DNA of 64,000 bases from Sphingomonas sp. PL-96 (GTDB lineage: Bacteria; Pseudomonadota; Alphaproteobacteria; Sphingomonadales; Sphingomonadaceae). Shown here one piece after another: positions 23,919 to 33,650 of the stretch. The stretch is taken from NCBI RefSeq assembly GCF_020707215.1, contig NZ_JAJFET010000001.1:496001-560000 (forward strand). Direction: 5' to 3'. The number at the start of each line of letters is the position of its first letter. Within the stretch, counting starts at the first letter, position 1. The notes beneath the pieces were generated by a model. It was given only the letters and a program-made list of their open reading frames with translations. It made no database searches and had not been told where the DNA came from. The translations under genes were made by a program, and so were the position numbers.

Positions 23919-25889
23919 ATGTCGAGGCCCTCCCGCCGGCTCGTTCTGCTCGCCGCCGCGGGGTGTGCCGTCGCACTCGCGCCCGTGGGCGTGCGGGCGC
24001 AGCAAACGGCCGCGGATCCGGCGGCACAGGACGGTGCGCCGTCCTCGCTCGATCCGGCATCGCCGCTCTCGCCGATGCCCGACATTGGCGTCGACTGGCC
24101 CGATCTCTCGCCCGATCCCACCGAAGCGGCGGCATCGAGCGATCCGAACGTGGACCTCGCGGCAGCCGAGCGGCGCTACACCCACCGCATCACCGGCATC
24201 GACGGGATCGGCGGCGACCTGTTTCGCCAGCGCTTCGACGAACTGTCGACCCTGCGCGCGAACGAGGGACATGCCGCCAACGCCGCGCAGATCGACCGCC
24301 GCGCGCGTGAGGATGCGGCGCTGCTCAACGACTTGTTGCGCAACGAGGGCTATTACGACGCGCGCGTCCTGACCTCGACGGCGTCGGAAGGCGGCAAGCT
24401 GCTCGTCACTTTGCAGGTCGAGCCTGGGCCGCTCTATCGCTTCGAGCAGGTGGCGCTGCCGGGTGCCGAGGGTGCGGGCGCCAAGGCTCCGGCGATCGAG
24501 AGCGCGCTGGGCGTCAAGCCGCAGGACCCGGTCAACGGCGATGCCATCGCCGCTGGGGAGGAGCGGGTACGGACCGCAGTCGGCCGCGAAGGCTTCCCCT
24601 TTGCCAGGGTGCGTCCGCCGGTGGTGGTGGTCGACCATGCGACCCGCACCGCCACGCTGGAAATGCCGGTCGCGCCGGGCGGCGAGCGCCGCTTCGGCCG
24701 CATCACCACGCCCGATGCGCGCGTGTTCGACGGAGAGCATGTGCAGGAGATCGCGCGCTTCGCACCCGGGGACCCCTATGACGCGGCCGAAGTCGACGAC
24801 CTGCGCCGCGCGATCGTGCAGACGGGCCTTGTCTCCTCGGTTCGCGTTCGCGAGGTCGAAGGCGTGACGCCCGGTACCGTCGACCTGAACGTCGCGTTGG
24901 AACCCGCGCCGCCCCGCACCATCGCCGGCGAGCTTGGCTATGGCACGGGCGAGGGTGCGCGCGTCGAGGCAAGCTGGACGCACCGCAACCTGTTCCCGCC
25001 CGAAGGCGCGCTGACGGTGCGCGGCGTCGCCGGCACCCGCGAGCAGCTTGGCGCGCTGACCTTCCGCCGCAACAACTTCCACGGTCGCGACCGGGTCTTC
25101 ACCGGCCAGATCTCGGCCTCGCACCTGGAGCGGGACGCCTATGAGGCGGACACCTTCTCCGTCTCCGCCGCGCTGGAGCGGCAGACCAACATCTTCTTCC
25201 AGAAGACCTGGACCTGGTCGCTCGGCGCCGAGCTGGTTGCGACCGACGAGCGCGACGTGATCGTCTCCACCGGCGAACCGCGGCGGCGGACCTATTTCAT
25301 CGGCGCCCTGCCGACCTCGCTCAACTATGATGGATCGGACGACCTGTTGAACCCGACGCGCGGCTTCCGCCTCGGTGGGCGGCTGAGCCCCGAGCTGTCG
25401 CTGTCGGGCAAGGCGTTCGGTTATACCCGCGCACAGATCGACGCCAGCGCATACCGACCCGTCAGCGATGGCGTGATCCTTGCCGGACGCGTGCGGGTCG
25501 GCTCGATCCTGGGGGCGCCCCGCGATGCCGTAGCGCCTTCGCGGCGCTTCTATGCCGGCGGTGGCGCGTCGGTTCGCGGCTATGGCTATCAGGACATCGG
25601 CCCGCGCGATCCCAACAATGACCCGATCGGCGGCCGCAGCCTGGCCGAGTTCGCGCTGGAGGCGCGGGTGCGGGCGTTCGGCAACTTCGGCGTGGTGCCG
25701 TTCCTCGACGGCGGCAACATCTATACCTCGACGCTGCCGGACTTCTCGGGCTTCCGATACGGGGCCGGGTTGGGCGTACGCTACTATTCCAACTTCGGGC
25801 CGATCCGCGTCGATGTCGGCACGCCGCTCAACCCGCAGAAGGGGGACGCCCGCGTTGCCGTCTACGTGTCCCTCGGACAGGCGTTTTGA
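23919..25889 (+). CDS. tamA: TamA-like outer-membrane BamA-superfamily protein
   Basis: 656 residues from ATG 23919 with a signal peptide (about 1-28, ending GVRAQQ). POTRA repeats follow, including YYDARVLTSTASEGGKLLVT with the EPGPLYRFEQV strand. The C-terminal Omp85 16-strand barrel carries the lid-lock motif region (GGASVRGYGYQDIGP) and ends in an aromatic-terminated strand (AVYVSLGQAF). TamA works with TamB to insert outer-membrane proteins or move lipids between membranes. The next gene is tamB with a 4-nt overlap, the conserved arrangement. Confidence 0.93.
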   Translation: MSRPSRRLVLLAAAGCAVALAPVGVRAQQTAADPAAQDGAPSSLDPASPLSPMPDIGVDWPDLSPDPTEAAASSDPNVDLAAAERRYTHRITGIDGIGGDLFRQRFDELSTLRANEGHAANAAQIDRRAREDAALLNDLLRNEGYYDARVLTSTASEGGKLLVTLQVEPGPLYRFEQVALPGAEGAGAKAPAIESALGVKPQDPVNGDAIAAGEERVRTAVGREGFPFARVRPPVVVVDHATRTATLEMPVAPGGERRFGRITTPDARVFDGEHVQEIARFAPGDPYDAAEVDDLRRAIVQTGLVSSVRVREVEGVTPGTVDLNVALEPAPPRTIAGELGYGTGEGARVEASWTHRNLFPPEGALTVRGVAGTREQLGALTFRRNNFHGRDRVFTGQISASHLERDAYEADTFSVSAALERQTNIFFQKTWTWSLGAELVATDERDVIVSTGEPRRRTYFIGALPTSLNYDGSDDLLNPTRGFRLGGRLSPELSLSGKAFGYTRAQIDASAYRPVSDGVILAGRVRVGSILGAPRDAVAPSRRFYAGGGASVRGYGYQDIGPRDPNNDPIGGRSLAEFALEARVRAFGNFGVVPFLDGGNIYTSTLPDFSGFRYGAGLGVRYYSNFGPIRVDVGTPLNPQKGDARVAVYVSLGQAF

Positions 25890-28800
25890 GCGAGGAGGCG
25901 CAAACCGACGCGCCGGTCGCTCCCGTACGGCGGCGGTGGCCGCGGCGGGTTGCCGGCGCCGTGCTGCTGGTGGTGCTTGGCTTCGCAGCCCTCCTGCTGC
26001 TGCTCGACACCGGGCCGGGCCACCGGCTGATCGCCAATCGCATCGCTGCGCTCCAGCCGAAGGATGGGATGCGCTACCGCATCGGCCGTATCGAAGGCTC
26101 CATCTACGGCCGGGCGCGCCTGATCGATGTGCGCATCTATGACCCCAAGGGTCTGGTTTTCCGCGCGCCCGTGGCGAACCTCGACTGGCGCCCGTTCGCA
26201 TGGGTGTCGAACCGCCTCGACATCACGCGGCTGGTGATCCCGCGCGCGATCCTCGCCAAGCTGCCGCAGCCGCGGCCGACCGGCCGCAAGGGTCCGATCC
26301 TGCCGGGCTTCGACATCCGCATCGGCGCCTTGCGAATCGATCGGCTGGAGGTTGCGCCCGCCGTCACCGGAGTGGCGCGCGTGGGGAAGGTGCAGGGCCG
26401 GGCCGACATCCATGAAGGGCGCGCGCTGGTCGACCTCGCCGCGCGGGTCGACGGCAGCGATCTTTTGCGCGTCCACCTGGATGCCGAACCCGACCGGGAC
26501 CGCTTCGACATCGCGACGCGCGCGATCGGCCGGGCCGATGGCGTGCTGGCGCAGCTTTCGGGTGTTCGCCGGCCGTTGTCGCTGCGCATCGATGGCGACG
26601 GCAGCTGGAGCCGCTGGCAGGGAAGCGCGCTCGGCATCGCCGGGCAGACGCGCGTGATCGACCTTGCGCTCGGCAATCGCTCGGGTGCCTATACGCTGGG
26701 CGGCACGCTCACGCCGGCCTCGCTGCTGAAGGGCAAGCTCCAGCGGCTGTCGACTCCGCGCATCCTGGTGAGCGGGGCTGCAACCCTCGCCAACCGCCGG
26801 CTGGAGGGGCGGCTGGGCCTGCGCTCCGCCGCGCTGGCGTTGGAGGCGGAGGGCGCGCTCGACCTGGCGAGCAGCGCCTATCGCGACCTGCGCCTGCACG
26901 CCCGGCTGCTCCGCCCGGCCGCGCTGTTCCCCAACATGTCGGGTCGCAACATCGAACTGCGCGCCATCCTCGACGGCGCGTTCGCTACCGCGGCCTTCGA
27001 TTATCGTGTCACGGCCGATCGGCTCGCGTTCGACAACACCGGCTTTGAAGGCGCCCGCGCCAGCGGCAAGGGACGGCTGTCGGCCGCTCCGGTAACGGTG
27101 CCCATCCGCGTCACCGCACAGCGGGTGACCGGCGTCGGTGATGTGGCGGGTGGCATCCTGCGCAACCTGTCGGTCGAGGGTGCGCTCAAGGTCACCGCGC
27201 AAACGCTCACCGGCTCCAACCTGCGGCTGCGCTCGGACAAGCTCAACGGCACGATCACGTTGGTGCTGGACCTGCGCAACGGCCAATATGAGGTCGGGCT
27301 GACCGGTGGCCTGCGCCGCTACCTGATCCCCGGCCTCGGCATCGTCGACGTGCAGTCCCAGCTGACCGCCGTCCCGGGTCCGAACCGGCACGGCACGCGG
27401 ATCGTCGGCCGAGGCGCCGCGCAGATGGTGCGGCTCGACAACGGCTTCTTCCGCTCGCTGACCCAGGGCCTGCCGCGCATCACCACCGGCCTGGAGCGCG
27501 GCACCGACGGCGTGCTCTACTTCCGCAATCTCGTGCTCACTTCGCCGGGGTTGACGCTGCGTGGCAACGGCTTGCGTCGGCGCGACGGCACGTTCCGCTT
27601 TGTCGGGCAGGGCCAGCAGCGGACCTACGGCCCCGTCTCGCTGATCCTCGACGGACGGATCGAAAAGCCGACGCTCGACCTTCGTTTCGAACGGCCAAAT
27701 GATACGCTCGGCCTTGCCGACGTCACCGCGCATCTCGACCCGACGCCGGAGGGCTTTGCCTTCACCGCGGCCGGGGCGTCGCGGCTGGGACCTTTTACCG
27801 GCAACGGCCGCATCCTGCTGCCGCGCGGGCAGACGGCGAGCATCGCCGTCGACCGGCTCGACGTCAGCGGCACCCGTGCAAGCGGCGCCATCGCGATCGT
27901 GGAGAACGGCTTCGACGGACGCCTGGCATTCGGCGGTGGCGGCCTGTCGGGCGAAGTCCGCTTCGTGCCGCAGGGGGGGATCCAGCGCATCGACATCGCG
28001 GCCGACGCGCGCAACGCGCAGCTGGGCGCACAGGGGCGCGTGCGCGTCGGACGGCTTGAGGCGAGCATCCTGCTGGATCCCGTCGGGACCACGATCGACG
28101 CCACTGCCACGGCACAAGGCCTGCGCCGCGGCGCGCTGTCGATCGCAAGACTTGCCGGCAACGCCAGGTTGCGCGGCGGCGAGGGCGAGGTCCGGGCCTC
28201 CATCGCGGGCTCACGCGGCCGTGCGTTTGCGATCCAGTCGGTCACCCAAGTTACTGCCGACGAATATCGCGTGCAGGCACAGGGCACGCTCGATGGCCGC
28301 CCGCTCAAGCTAGAGACGCCGGCGGTGATCCGTCGCGACGACGCGGGCGGCTGGCGGATTGCCCCGACGCGTTTCACCTTCGCAGGGGGCGAGGCACAGG
28401 CGTCCGGCCGCTTCGGCAACGGCGATACCGAGCTCGCGCTCCAGCTTACCCGCATGCCGCTGTCGGTGCTCGACATCGGCTATCCGGGGCTTGGCCTCAG
28501 CGGCAATGCGTCGGGCAAGCTCGACTATGCGCTGCGCGGCGGGGTACCGAGCGGGCGCGTGAACATGACGGTGCGCGGGCTTTCGCGCGCGGGGCTGGTG
28601 CTCGCGTCCCGGCCCATCGACATCGGCCTTGCGGCCGTGCTCGACTCCAACAAGGTCGGCGCGCGGGCGCTGCTGGCGAGCGGGGGCAAGATCATCGGGC
28701 GTGCGCAGGCGCGGCTGGCGCCGCTGGGAGGCGGGGGTACGCTTGCCAGCCGCATCGCCAATGCGCCGCTTGCCGCGCAGCTGCGCTATGACGGCCCGGC

Positions 28801-30049
28801 CGACACGCTGTGGCGGATGACCGGCATCGAGCTGTTCGACCTGTCGGGCCCGCTTGCGATCGGCGCCGACGTCAGCGGGCGTCTGGCCGACCCGCAGATC
28901 CGCGGGTCGCTGCGCGCCACCAACGCTCGCATCGAAAGCGGCGCGACGGGAACCGTGCTGACCCAGGTGAATGCCCAGGGCCGCTTCGGCGGCTCGCGGC
29001 TGGTGATCGACCGCTTCTCCGCAAGCGACGGCCGTTCCGGCCAGGTCAGCGGCACTGGCGCGTTCGACCTTGCGGCGGTGCGGGGCTTCGGCATCGACCT
29101 CAACATCCAGGCGCAGCGCGCCCGGCTGATCAACACCGATACGCTTGCCGCCACCGTGACCGGTCCGATCACCATCCGCTCGGACGGATCCGGGGGAACT
29201 ATCGGCGGCGAGGTCCGGTTGAACGAGGGTCGCTACCAACTCGGCAAGGCAGCGGCGAGCGCGCCGCTGCCGCGCATCGCCATCCGTGAGATCAACCTGC
29301 CCGGCGGCGACGAGCAGGACGATCTGCCGCGGCGTCCGTGGCGGATGAACCTGCACGCGCGCGCCACCAAGGGGCTGACGGTGACCGGTCTTGGCCTGCG
29401 CAGCGAATGGTCCGCGGACCTCACCATTCGGGGTGAGCCGACCAACCCCGCGATCGGCGGCCGCGCGGATCTGGTGCAGGGCGACGTGGAATTCGCCGGC
29501 CGCGAGTTCGAACTGCAGCGCGGCATCATCCGCTTCGATGGGTCCGTGCCCGCAAACCCCGCGCTCGATATCTCGGCAGACGCGGACACCGAGGGCCTGA
29601 ACGCGACCATCCGCGTCACCGGCACCGCGCTCAAGCCCGAGATCGACTTCAGCAGCACCCCGGCCTTGCCGCAGGACGAACTGCTCTCACGGCTGTTGTT
29701 CGGCACCTCGATCACCAACCTGTCCGCGCCCGAGGCGCTGCAGCTCGCGGCGGCAGTGGCGGCATTGCAGAACGGCGACGGTGGCCTTGATCCGATCAAC
29801 GCGGTGCGCCGCGCAACCGGGCTCGACCGCCTGCGCATCCTGCCCGCTGATCCGCAGACCGGGCAGGGCACCTCCGTCGCGGCCGGCAAGTATCTGACGC
29901 GGCGGCTCTATGCCGAGATCGTGACGGACGGGCAGGGCTATTCGGCGACCAACGTCGAGTTCCGCGTCACCCGCTGGCTGTCGCTGCTTTCCTCCATCTC
30001 CACCATCGGGCGGCAAAGCGCTAACCTCCGCGTTTCACGCGACTATTGA
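25886..30049 (+). CDS. tamB: TamB-like translocation and assembly protein (DUF490)
   Basis: 1387 residues from a TTG start overlapping the tamA stop (TTGA). A single N-terminal membrane helix (VLLVVLGFAALLLLLDTGPG) anchors it in the inner membrane. The long periplasmic part is the repetitive beta-strand taco characteristic of TamB/AsmA bridge proteins. The C-terminal DUF490 domain is recognised by PALDISADADTEGLNATIRV, ELLSRLLFGTSITNLSAPEA and the ending LSSISTIGRQSANLRVSRDY. It spans the envelope and pairs with TamA. Length is within the family range. Confidence 0.93.
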   Translation: MSEEAQTDAPVAPVRRRWPRRVAGAVLLVVLGFAALLLLLDTGPGHRLIANRIAALQPKDGMRYRIGRIEGSIYGRARLIDVRIYDPKGLVFRAPVANLDWRPFAWVSNRLDITRLVIPRAILAKLPQPRPTGRKGPILPGFDIRIGALRIDRLEVAPAVTGVARVGKVQGRADIHEGRALVDLAARVDGSDLLRVHLDAEPDRDRFDIATRAIGRADGVLAQLSGVRRPLSLRIDGDGSWSRWQGSALGIAGQTRVIDLALGNRSGAYTLGGTLTPASLLKGKLQRLSTPRILVSGAATLANRRLEGRLGLRSAALALEAEGALDLASSAYRDLRLHARLLRPAALFPNMSGRNIELRAILDGAFATAAFDYRVTADRLAFDNTGFEGARASGKGRLSAAPVTVPIRVTAQRVTGVGDVAGGILRNLSVEGALKVTAQTLTGSNLRLRSDKLNGTITLVLDLRNGQYEVGLTGGLRRYLIPGLGIVDVQSQLTAVPGPNRHGTRIVGRGAAQMVRLDNGFFRSLTQGLPRITTGLERGTDGVLYFRNLVLTSPGLTLRGNGLRRRDGTFRFVGQGQQRTYGPVSLILDGRIEKPTLDLRFERPNDTLGLADVTAHLDPTPEGFAFTAAGASRLGPFTGNGRILLPRGQTASIAVDRLDVSGTRASGAIAIVENGFDGRLAFGGGGLSGEVRFVPQGGIQRIDIAADARNAQLGAQGRVRVGRLEASILLDPVGTTIDATATAQGLRRGALSIARLAGNARLRGGEGEVRASIAGSRGRAFAIQSVTQVTADEYRVQAQGTLDGRPLKLETPAVIRRDDAGGWRIAPTRFTFAGGEAQASGRFGNGDTELALQLTRMPLSVLDIGYPGLGLSGNASGKLDYALRGGVPSGRVNMTVRGLSRAGLVLASRPIDIGLAAVLDSNKVGARALLASGGKIIGRAQARLAPLGGGGTLASRIANAPLAAQLRYDGPADTLWRMTGIELFDLSGPLAIGADVSGRLADPQIRGSLRATNARIESGATGTVLTQVNAQGRFGGSRLVIDRFSASDGRSGQVSGTGAFDLAAVRGFGIDLNIQAQRARLINTDTLAATVTGPITIRSDGSGGTIGGEVRLNEGRYQLGKAAASAPLPRIAIREINLPGGDEQDDLPRRPWRMNLHARATKGLTVTGLGLRSEWSADLTIRGEPTNPAIGGRADLVQGDVEFAGREFELQRGIIRFDGSVPANPALDISADADTEGLNATIRVTGTALKPEIDFSSTPALPQDELLSRLLFGTSITNLSAPEALQLAAAVAALQNGDGGLDPINAVRRATGLDRLRILPADPQTGQGTSVAAGKYLTRRLYAEIVTDGQGYSATNVEFRVTRWLSLLSSISTIGRQSANLRVSRDY

Positions 30050-30113
30050 TCGGCACCTCCAGCGCGACGGAGCGTTGGTGGTTCGACACGGTTGCTGGGG
30101 GACCTGCGTTCGC

Positions 30114-31889
30114 ATGACAACGCCACAAATCCTGTCCGTCTGTGTGCTGACGGGCATGATGCTGCTCTTCATCTGGGGGAAGTTCCGCTACGACGTCACT
30201 GCCGTGATCGCGCTTCTTGCCGCGCTCGCGCTTGGCCTGGTGAAGCCGGAAGATGCGTTCAGCGGTTTTTCCGACGACATCGTCGTGATCGTCGCCTCCG
30301 CGCTGGTGATCAGCGGGGCGGTGCAGCGGTCCGGCGTGATCGAGCGGTTGCTGCGCATCGTGCAGCGCTACGTCACCCGCTTGCCGTCGCAGTTGATGGT
30401 GTTGTGCGCGTCGGTCGGCTTCGCCTCGGCACTGGTCAAGAACATCGGCGCGCTCGCGATGCTGATGCCCGCGGCGTTCCAGATGGCGAAGCGCTCCAAG
30501 AGCTCGCCCTCCGCGCTGCTGATGCCGATGTCGTTTGCGTCGCTGCTGGGCGGGCTGATGACCCTGGTCGGCACCTCTCCGAACATCATCGTGAGCCGGG
30601 TGCGGGAGGACATGACGGGCAAGCCGTTCGCCATGTTCGACTATCTGCCGGTCGGGCTTGGCCTTACGCTGATGGGGCTGTTGTTCCTGCGCTTCGGCTA
30701 TCGGCTGCTCCCGGGCGATCGTCGCGCCGCCCCCACCATGGGGGAGGCGCTCGACATCCAGGACTATGTGACCGAAGCGCGCGTCTCCGAGCGTTCCGAG
30801 GCGGTGGGCGAGACGATCGCCGCCTTTGTCGAACGGCACGGCCACGACGTCACCGTGACGCAGGTGCTGCGCGCCGGTATCCGCACCACGCCCTGGCCGG
30901 AACTCCAGCTGCGCTCGGGCGACCTGCTGATCCTGGGCGGCGCCCCGGACACGCTGGAGCAGGTGATCGCCGGCGATCTGCTGGAGCTTGAGGGACATGA
31001 CCGAGCCAAGCCCGCGGGGAGCGAAGACGACGAGGTCGGCGTGATCGAGGCGGTGCTCGGGGCCGACTCCGTGCTCGTCGGGCAGACGGCGGGGCGCATG
31101 CTGCTCCAGGCGCGCTACGGGGTGAATCTCATCGCCATCTCCCGCCGCGGCGAGCGGCTGACGCGGCGCCTTGCCAACACGGTGCTGTGCCCCGGCGACG
31201 TGGTCGTGCTCCAGGGACCGCTGGGCTTGCTGCCGGAGCGGCTGCGGATGCTCGGCTGCCTGCCGCTTGCCGAACGTTCGCTGCGGCTGGGCAACGCGCG
31301 CAAGGGCTTGCTGCCGCTTGGCGTGCTGGCGGTCGCGATGGCGGCCACCGCCACGGGGCTGGTGCCGGTGGCCGTCGCCTTTTTCGCCGCTGCTGCCGTC
31401 GTGATCCTGGTCGGCGCGCTGCCGGTGCGCGACGCCTACACGCACATCGAATGGCCGATCCTGGTCATGCTCGGCGCGCTGATCCCCGTCAGCGACACGC
31501 TGCGCACCACGGGCATGAGCGACATCATCGGCACCTGGCTCGCCCACACCGCCGCGTCGCTCCCGGTCTGGGGCGCCGTCGCGCTGATCCTGGTCGCGGC
31601 GATGGCGGTGACGCCGTTCCTCAACAACGCGGCTACCGTGCTGGTGATGGCGCCGATCGCCGCCACCTTTGCGGGCGATCTCGGCTACCGGCCGGAAGCG
31701 TTCCTGATGGCGACTGCGGTTGGGGCAGGATGCGACTTCCTCACCCCGATCGGCCACCAGTGCAACACGCTGGTGATGGGACCCGGCGGCTATCGCTTCG
31801 GCGACTATGCCCGGCTGGGTGCGCCGCTATCGGTGCTGGTGCTGCTGCTCGGCACGCCGCTGATCCTGTGGGCGTGGCCGGTGCATTGA
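30114..31889 (+). CDS. SLC13-family permease with two RCK_C domains
   Basis: 591 residues from ATG 30114. N-terminal helices (about 5-190) carry NIGALAMLMPAAFQMAKRSK and a sodium/anion motif (GTSPNIIVSRV). Two central soluble RCK_C/TrkA-C domains (about 205-395) have the LRSGDLLILGG and LCPGDVVVLQGP signatures. C-terminal helices have a second repeat motif (FLNNAATVLVMAPIAATFAG, TPIGHQCNTLVMGPGGYRF). This layout belongs to CitM/ArsB-related SLC13 carriers of dicarboxylates, sulfate or other anions, with ligand regulation through the RCK_C domains. The substrate is not deducible. It follows tamB by 64 bp. Confidence 0.88.
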   Translation: MTTPQILSVCVLTGMMLLFIWGKFRYDVTAVIALLAALALGLVKPEDAFSGFSDDIVVIVASALVISGAVQRSGVIERLLRIVQRYVTRLPSQLMVLCASVGFASALVKNIGALAMLMPAAFQMAKRSKSSPSALLMPMSFASLLGGLMTLVGTSPNIIVSRVREDMTGKPFAMFDYLPVGLGLTLMGLLFLRFGYRLLPGDRRAAPTMGEALDIQDYVTEARVSERSEAVGETIAAFVERHGHDVTVTQVLRAGIRTTPWPELQLRSGDLLILGGAPDTLEQVIAGDLLELEGHDRAKPAGSEDDEVGVIEAVLGADSVLVGQTAGRMLLQARYGVNLIAISRRGERLTRRLANTVLCPGDVVVLQGPLGLLPERLRMLGCLPLAERSLRLGNARKGLLPLGVLAVAMAATATGLVPVAVAFFAAAAVVILVGALPVRDAYTHIEWPILVMLGALIPVSDTLRTTGMSDIIGTWLAHTAASLPVWGAVALILVAAMAVTPFLNNAATVLVMAPIAATFAGDLGYRPEAFLMATAVGAGCDFLTPIGHQCNTLVMGPGGYRFGDYARLGAPLSVLVLLLGTPLILWAWPVH

Positions 31890-31953
31890 GCACGCCCTGA
31901 CCTGCTCCCAACCGGAGGAGATGATCACGGGTCAGGCGGAACGTCGATCCGGC

Positions 31954-33375
31954 TCAGGCATAAGCACCAAGCACCGACTTCACCTCCAGATATTCGGCGA
32001 TGCCATGCGCGCCATATTCGCGGCCGTTGCCCGAACGCTTGTAGCCGCCGAACGGCATGTCGGCGTCGGGGATGCCGCCGTTGACATAGACCATGCCCGC
32101 GCGCAGCCGCGGCACGATGCGGCGGACGTCCTCGGGCGCGCCGAACACGACAGCGGAGAGGCCATAGTCGGTGTCGTTGGCGATGCGGATGGCCGCATCC
32201 TCGTCCGCATAGGCGATTAGCGTCACGACCGGCCCAAAGATTTCCTCGCGCGCGATCGTCATGTCGGGCGTGACGCCGGAGAGAAGCGTCGGCCGCACGA
32301 AGAAGCCGCGGCCGAATTCGGGAGGGTGGCCGAGGCCGCCTGCCTCCAGCGTCGCGCCTTCCTCGATCGCGCCTGCGATCAGCCGCTGGACGCGGTCCCA
32401 TTGCGCGCGGTTGACGAGCGGTCCGATGTGGTTGCCCGGAACATCCGGGTCCCCAATCTGCGTTTCCGCCATCGCGCGGCGTGCGATGGCAACCGCGGCG
32501 TCATACTGCGCAGCGGGCACCAGCAGGCGAGTGGGGGCAAGGCAGCTCTGCCCGGAGTTAAAGGTGACGCTGCCGACCGTCGCCCGCACGGCCATCTCCA
32601 GATCTGCGCTGGGCAGCACCAGCGCGGGAGCCTTGCCGCCCAGTTCCTGGTGCACCCGCTTGACGGTGGGCGCTGCTGCCTGTGCCACGGCGATGCCGGC
32701 ACGGGTCGATCCGGTGAAGCTCACCACGTCGACGCGGGGGTGGGCGGCAAGTGCCTGGCCCACGACCGCGCCATCGCCCTGCACCAGGTTGAAGACGCCC
32801 GCCGGCACGCCGGCCTCCGCCACCACTTCGGCAAAGATCGCGGCGCAGCCTGGCGCTTCCTCGGACGGCTTGAGGACGACCGTGCAGCCCGCGGCGAGCG
32901 CGGGCGCGACCTTGGCCACGATCTGGTTCATCGGCCAGTTCCAGGGGGTGATCAGCGCCGCCACCCCGATCGGCTCGCGCAGGATCGCATGGCGGCCGCG
33001 GCGTTCCTCCCACTCCACGGTCTGCGCCGCGCGGACCGTCGCGCGCAGGTGATCGACGCCGGCCATTGCCTGCGCGTCCCGCGCCATGGTGGCGGGGCAG
33101 CCCACTTCGCGCGTCATCGCGGCGGCGAAACCGTCCAGGCGGCGAGTATAGCCCGCGAGGATCGCCTCGAGTAGCGCGACGCGCTCTGCGACGCCCGTGC
33201 GGGAGAAGGACTCGAATGCTTGCGCCGCAGCCGCGACGGCGCGGTCCACGTCGGCGGCCGTGCCCAGCGTCAGCGAGGCGCACGGCTCCCCCGTGGCGGG
33301 ATCGATCACCGGCACGGCCCGGCCGCCCAGGCTTTCGACCCAACTGCCGTCGATGAAGTGAGGGGTGTCGCGCAT
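31954..33375 (-). CDS. NAD(P)-dependent aldehyde dehydrogenase
   Basis: 473 residues from ATG 33375 (AAAGGACC ribosome-binding site); the extra 26 upstream codons are not conserved. The ALDH fold is shown by the nucleotide-binding site (FTGSTRAGIAVAQ), the catalytic Cys in SGQSCLAPT, the general-base Glu in HQELGGKAP, the NWPMNQI region and EEIFGPV. These enzymes oxidise aldehydes to acids in the cytoplasm. The closest types are gamma-aminobutyraldehyde/betaine-aldehyde-like ALDHs, but specificity cannot be read. It is convergent with the SLC13 gene. Confidence 0.9.
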   Translation of the reverse strand: MRDTPHFIDGSWVESLGGRAVPVIDPATGEPCASLTLGTAADVDRAVAAAAQAFESFSRTGVAERVALLEAILAGYTRRLDGFAAAMTREVGCPATMARDAQAMAGVDHLRATVRAAQTVEWEERRGRHAILREPIGVAALITPWNWPMNQIVAKVAPALAAGCTVVLKPSEEAPGCAAIFAEVVAEAGVPAGVFNLVQGDGAVVGQALAAHPRVDVVSFTGSTRAGIAVAQAAAPTVKRVHQELGGKAPALVLPSADLEMAVRATVGSVTFNSGQSCLAPTRLLVPAAQYDAAVAIARRAMAETQIGDPDVPGNHIGPLVNRAQWDRVQRLIAGAIEEGATLEAGGLGHPPEFGRGFFVRPTLLSGVTPDMTIAREEIFGPVVTLIAYADEDAAIRIANDTDYGLSAVVFGAPEDVRRIVPRLRAGMVYVNGGIPDADMPFGGYKRSGNGREYGAHGIAEYLEVKSVLGAYA

Positions 33376-33467
33376 GTCGGGTCCTTTCGGTGCCCGCGAT
33401 GGCGCGATGGTGCGGCGGGTGCAAGTCAGGCGTGGCCGGAGCGGTCGCCGCACGCTTGCGGCTCTGG

Positions 33468-33487
33468 GCTCCCGCCTGCGCGGGAGC
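33468..33487. repeat. Short dispersed palindrome, family C, copy 1
   Basis: GCTCCCGC-CTGC-GCGGGAGC, an 8-bp stem with a 4-nt loop, in the region upstream of the aldehyde dehydrogenase gene. The same stem with flanking CTGGG occurs in the opposite orientation at 45570-45589. Confidence 0.65.
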
Positions 33488-33595
33488 AGGGGTGGGGAGG
33501 GGACACGCCTCCCCTCGCCGCGGCCCTCCTTCTGCGTCAGCAGAACGGACGGAGCGCGGGGGAACGAGGCCTACCTTCAGGCAGCTGGCCCAACC

Positions 33596-33628
33596 AAAAA
33601 GGGCGCCCGGATCGCTCCGGACGCCCTT
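33596..33628 (-). terminator. Rho-independent terminator of glnBA
   Basis: On the minus strand a 13-bp stem with one mismatch and a 4-nt loop is followed by a TTTTT run (33596-33600). It starts 23 nt past the glnA stop. This is a convincing intrinsic terminator. Confidence 0.85.
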
Positions 33629-33650
33629 CCTGTACCGATCGCGAGCGCGA

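Noticed and set aside
25862..28117. 751-residue minus-strand open frame
   Set aside because: Antisense to tamB, which has family motifs at both ends.
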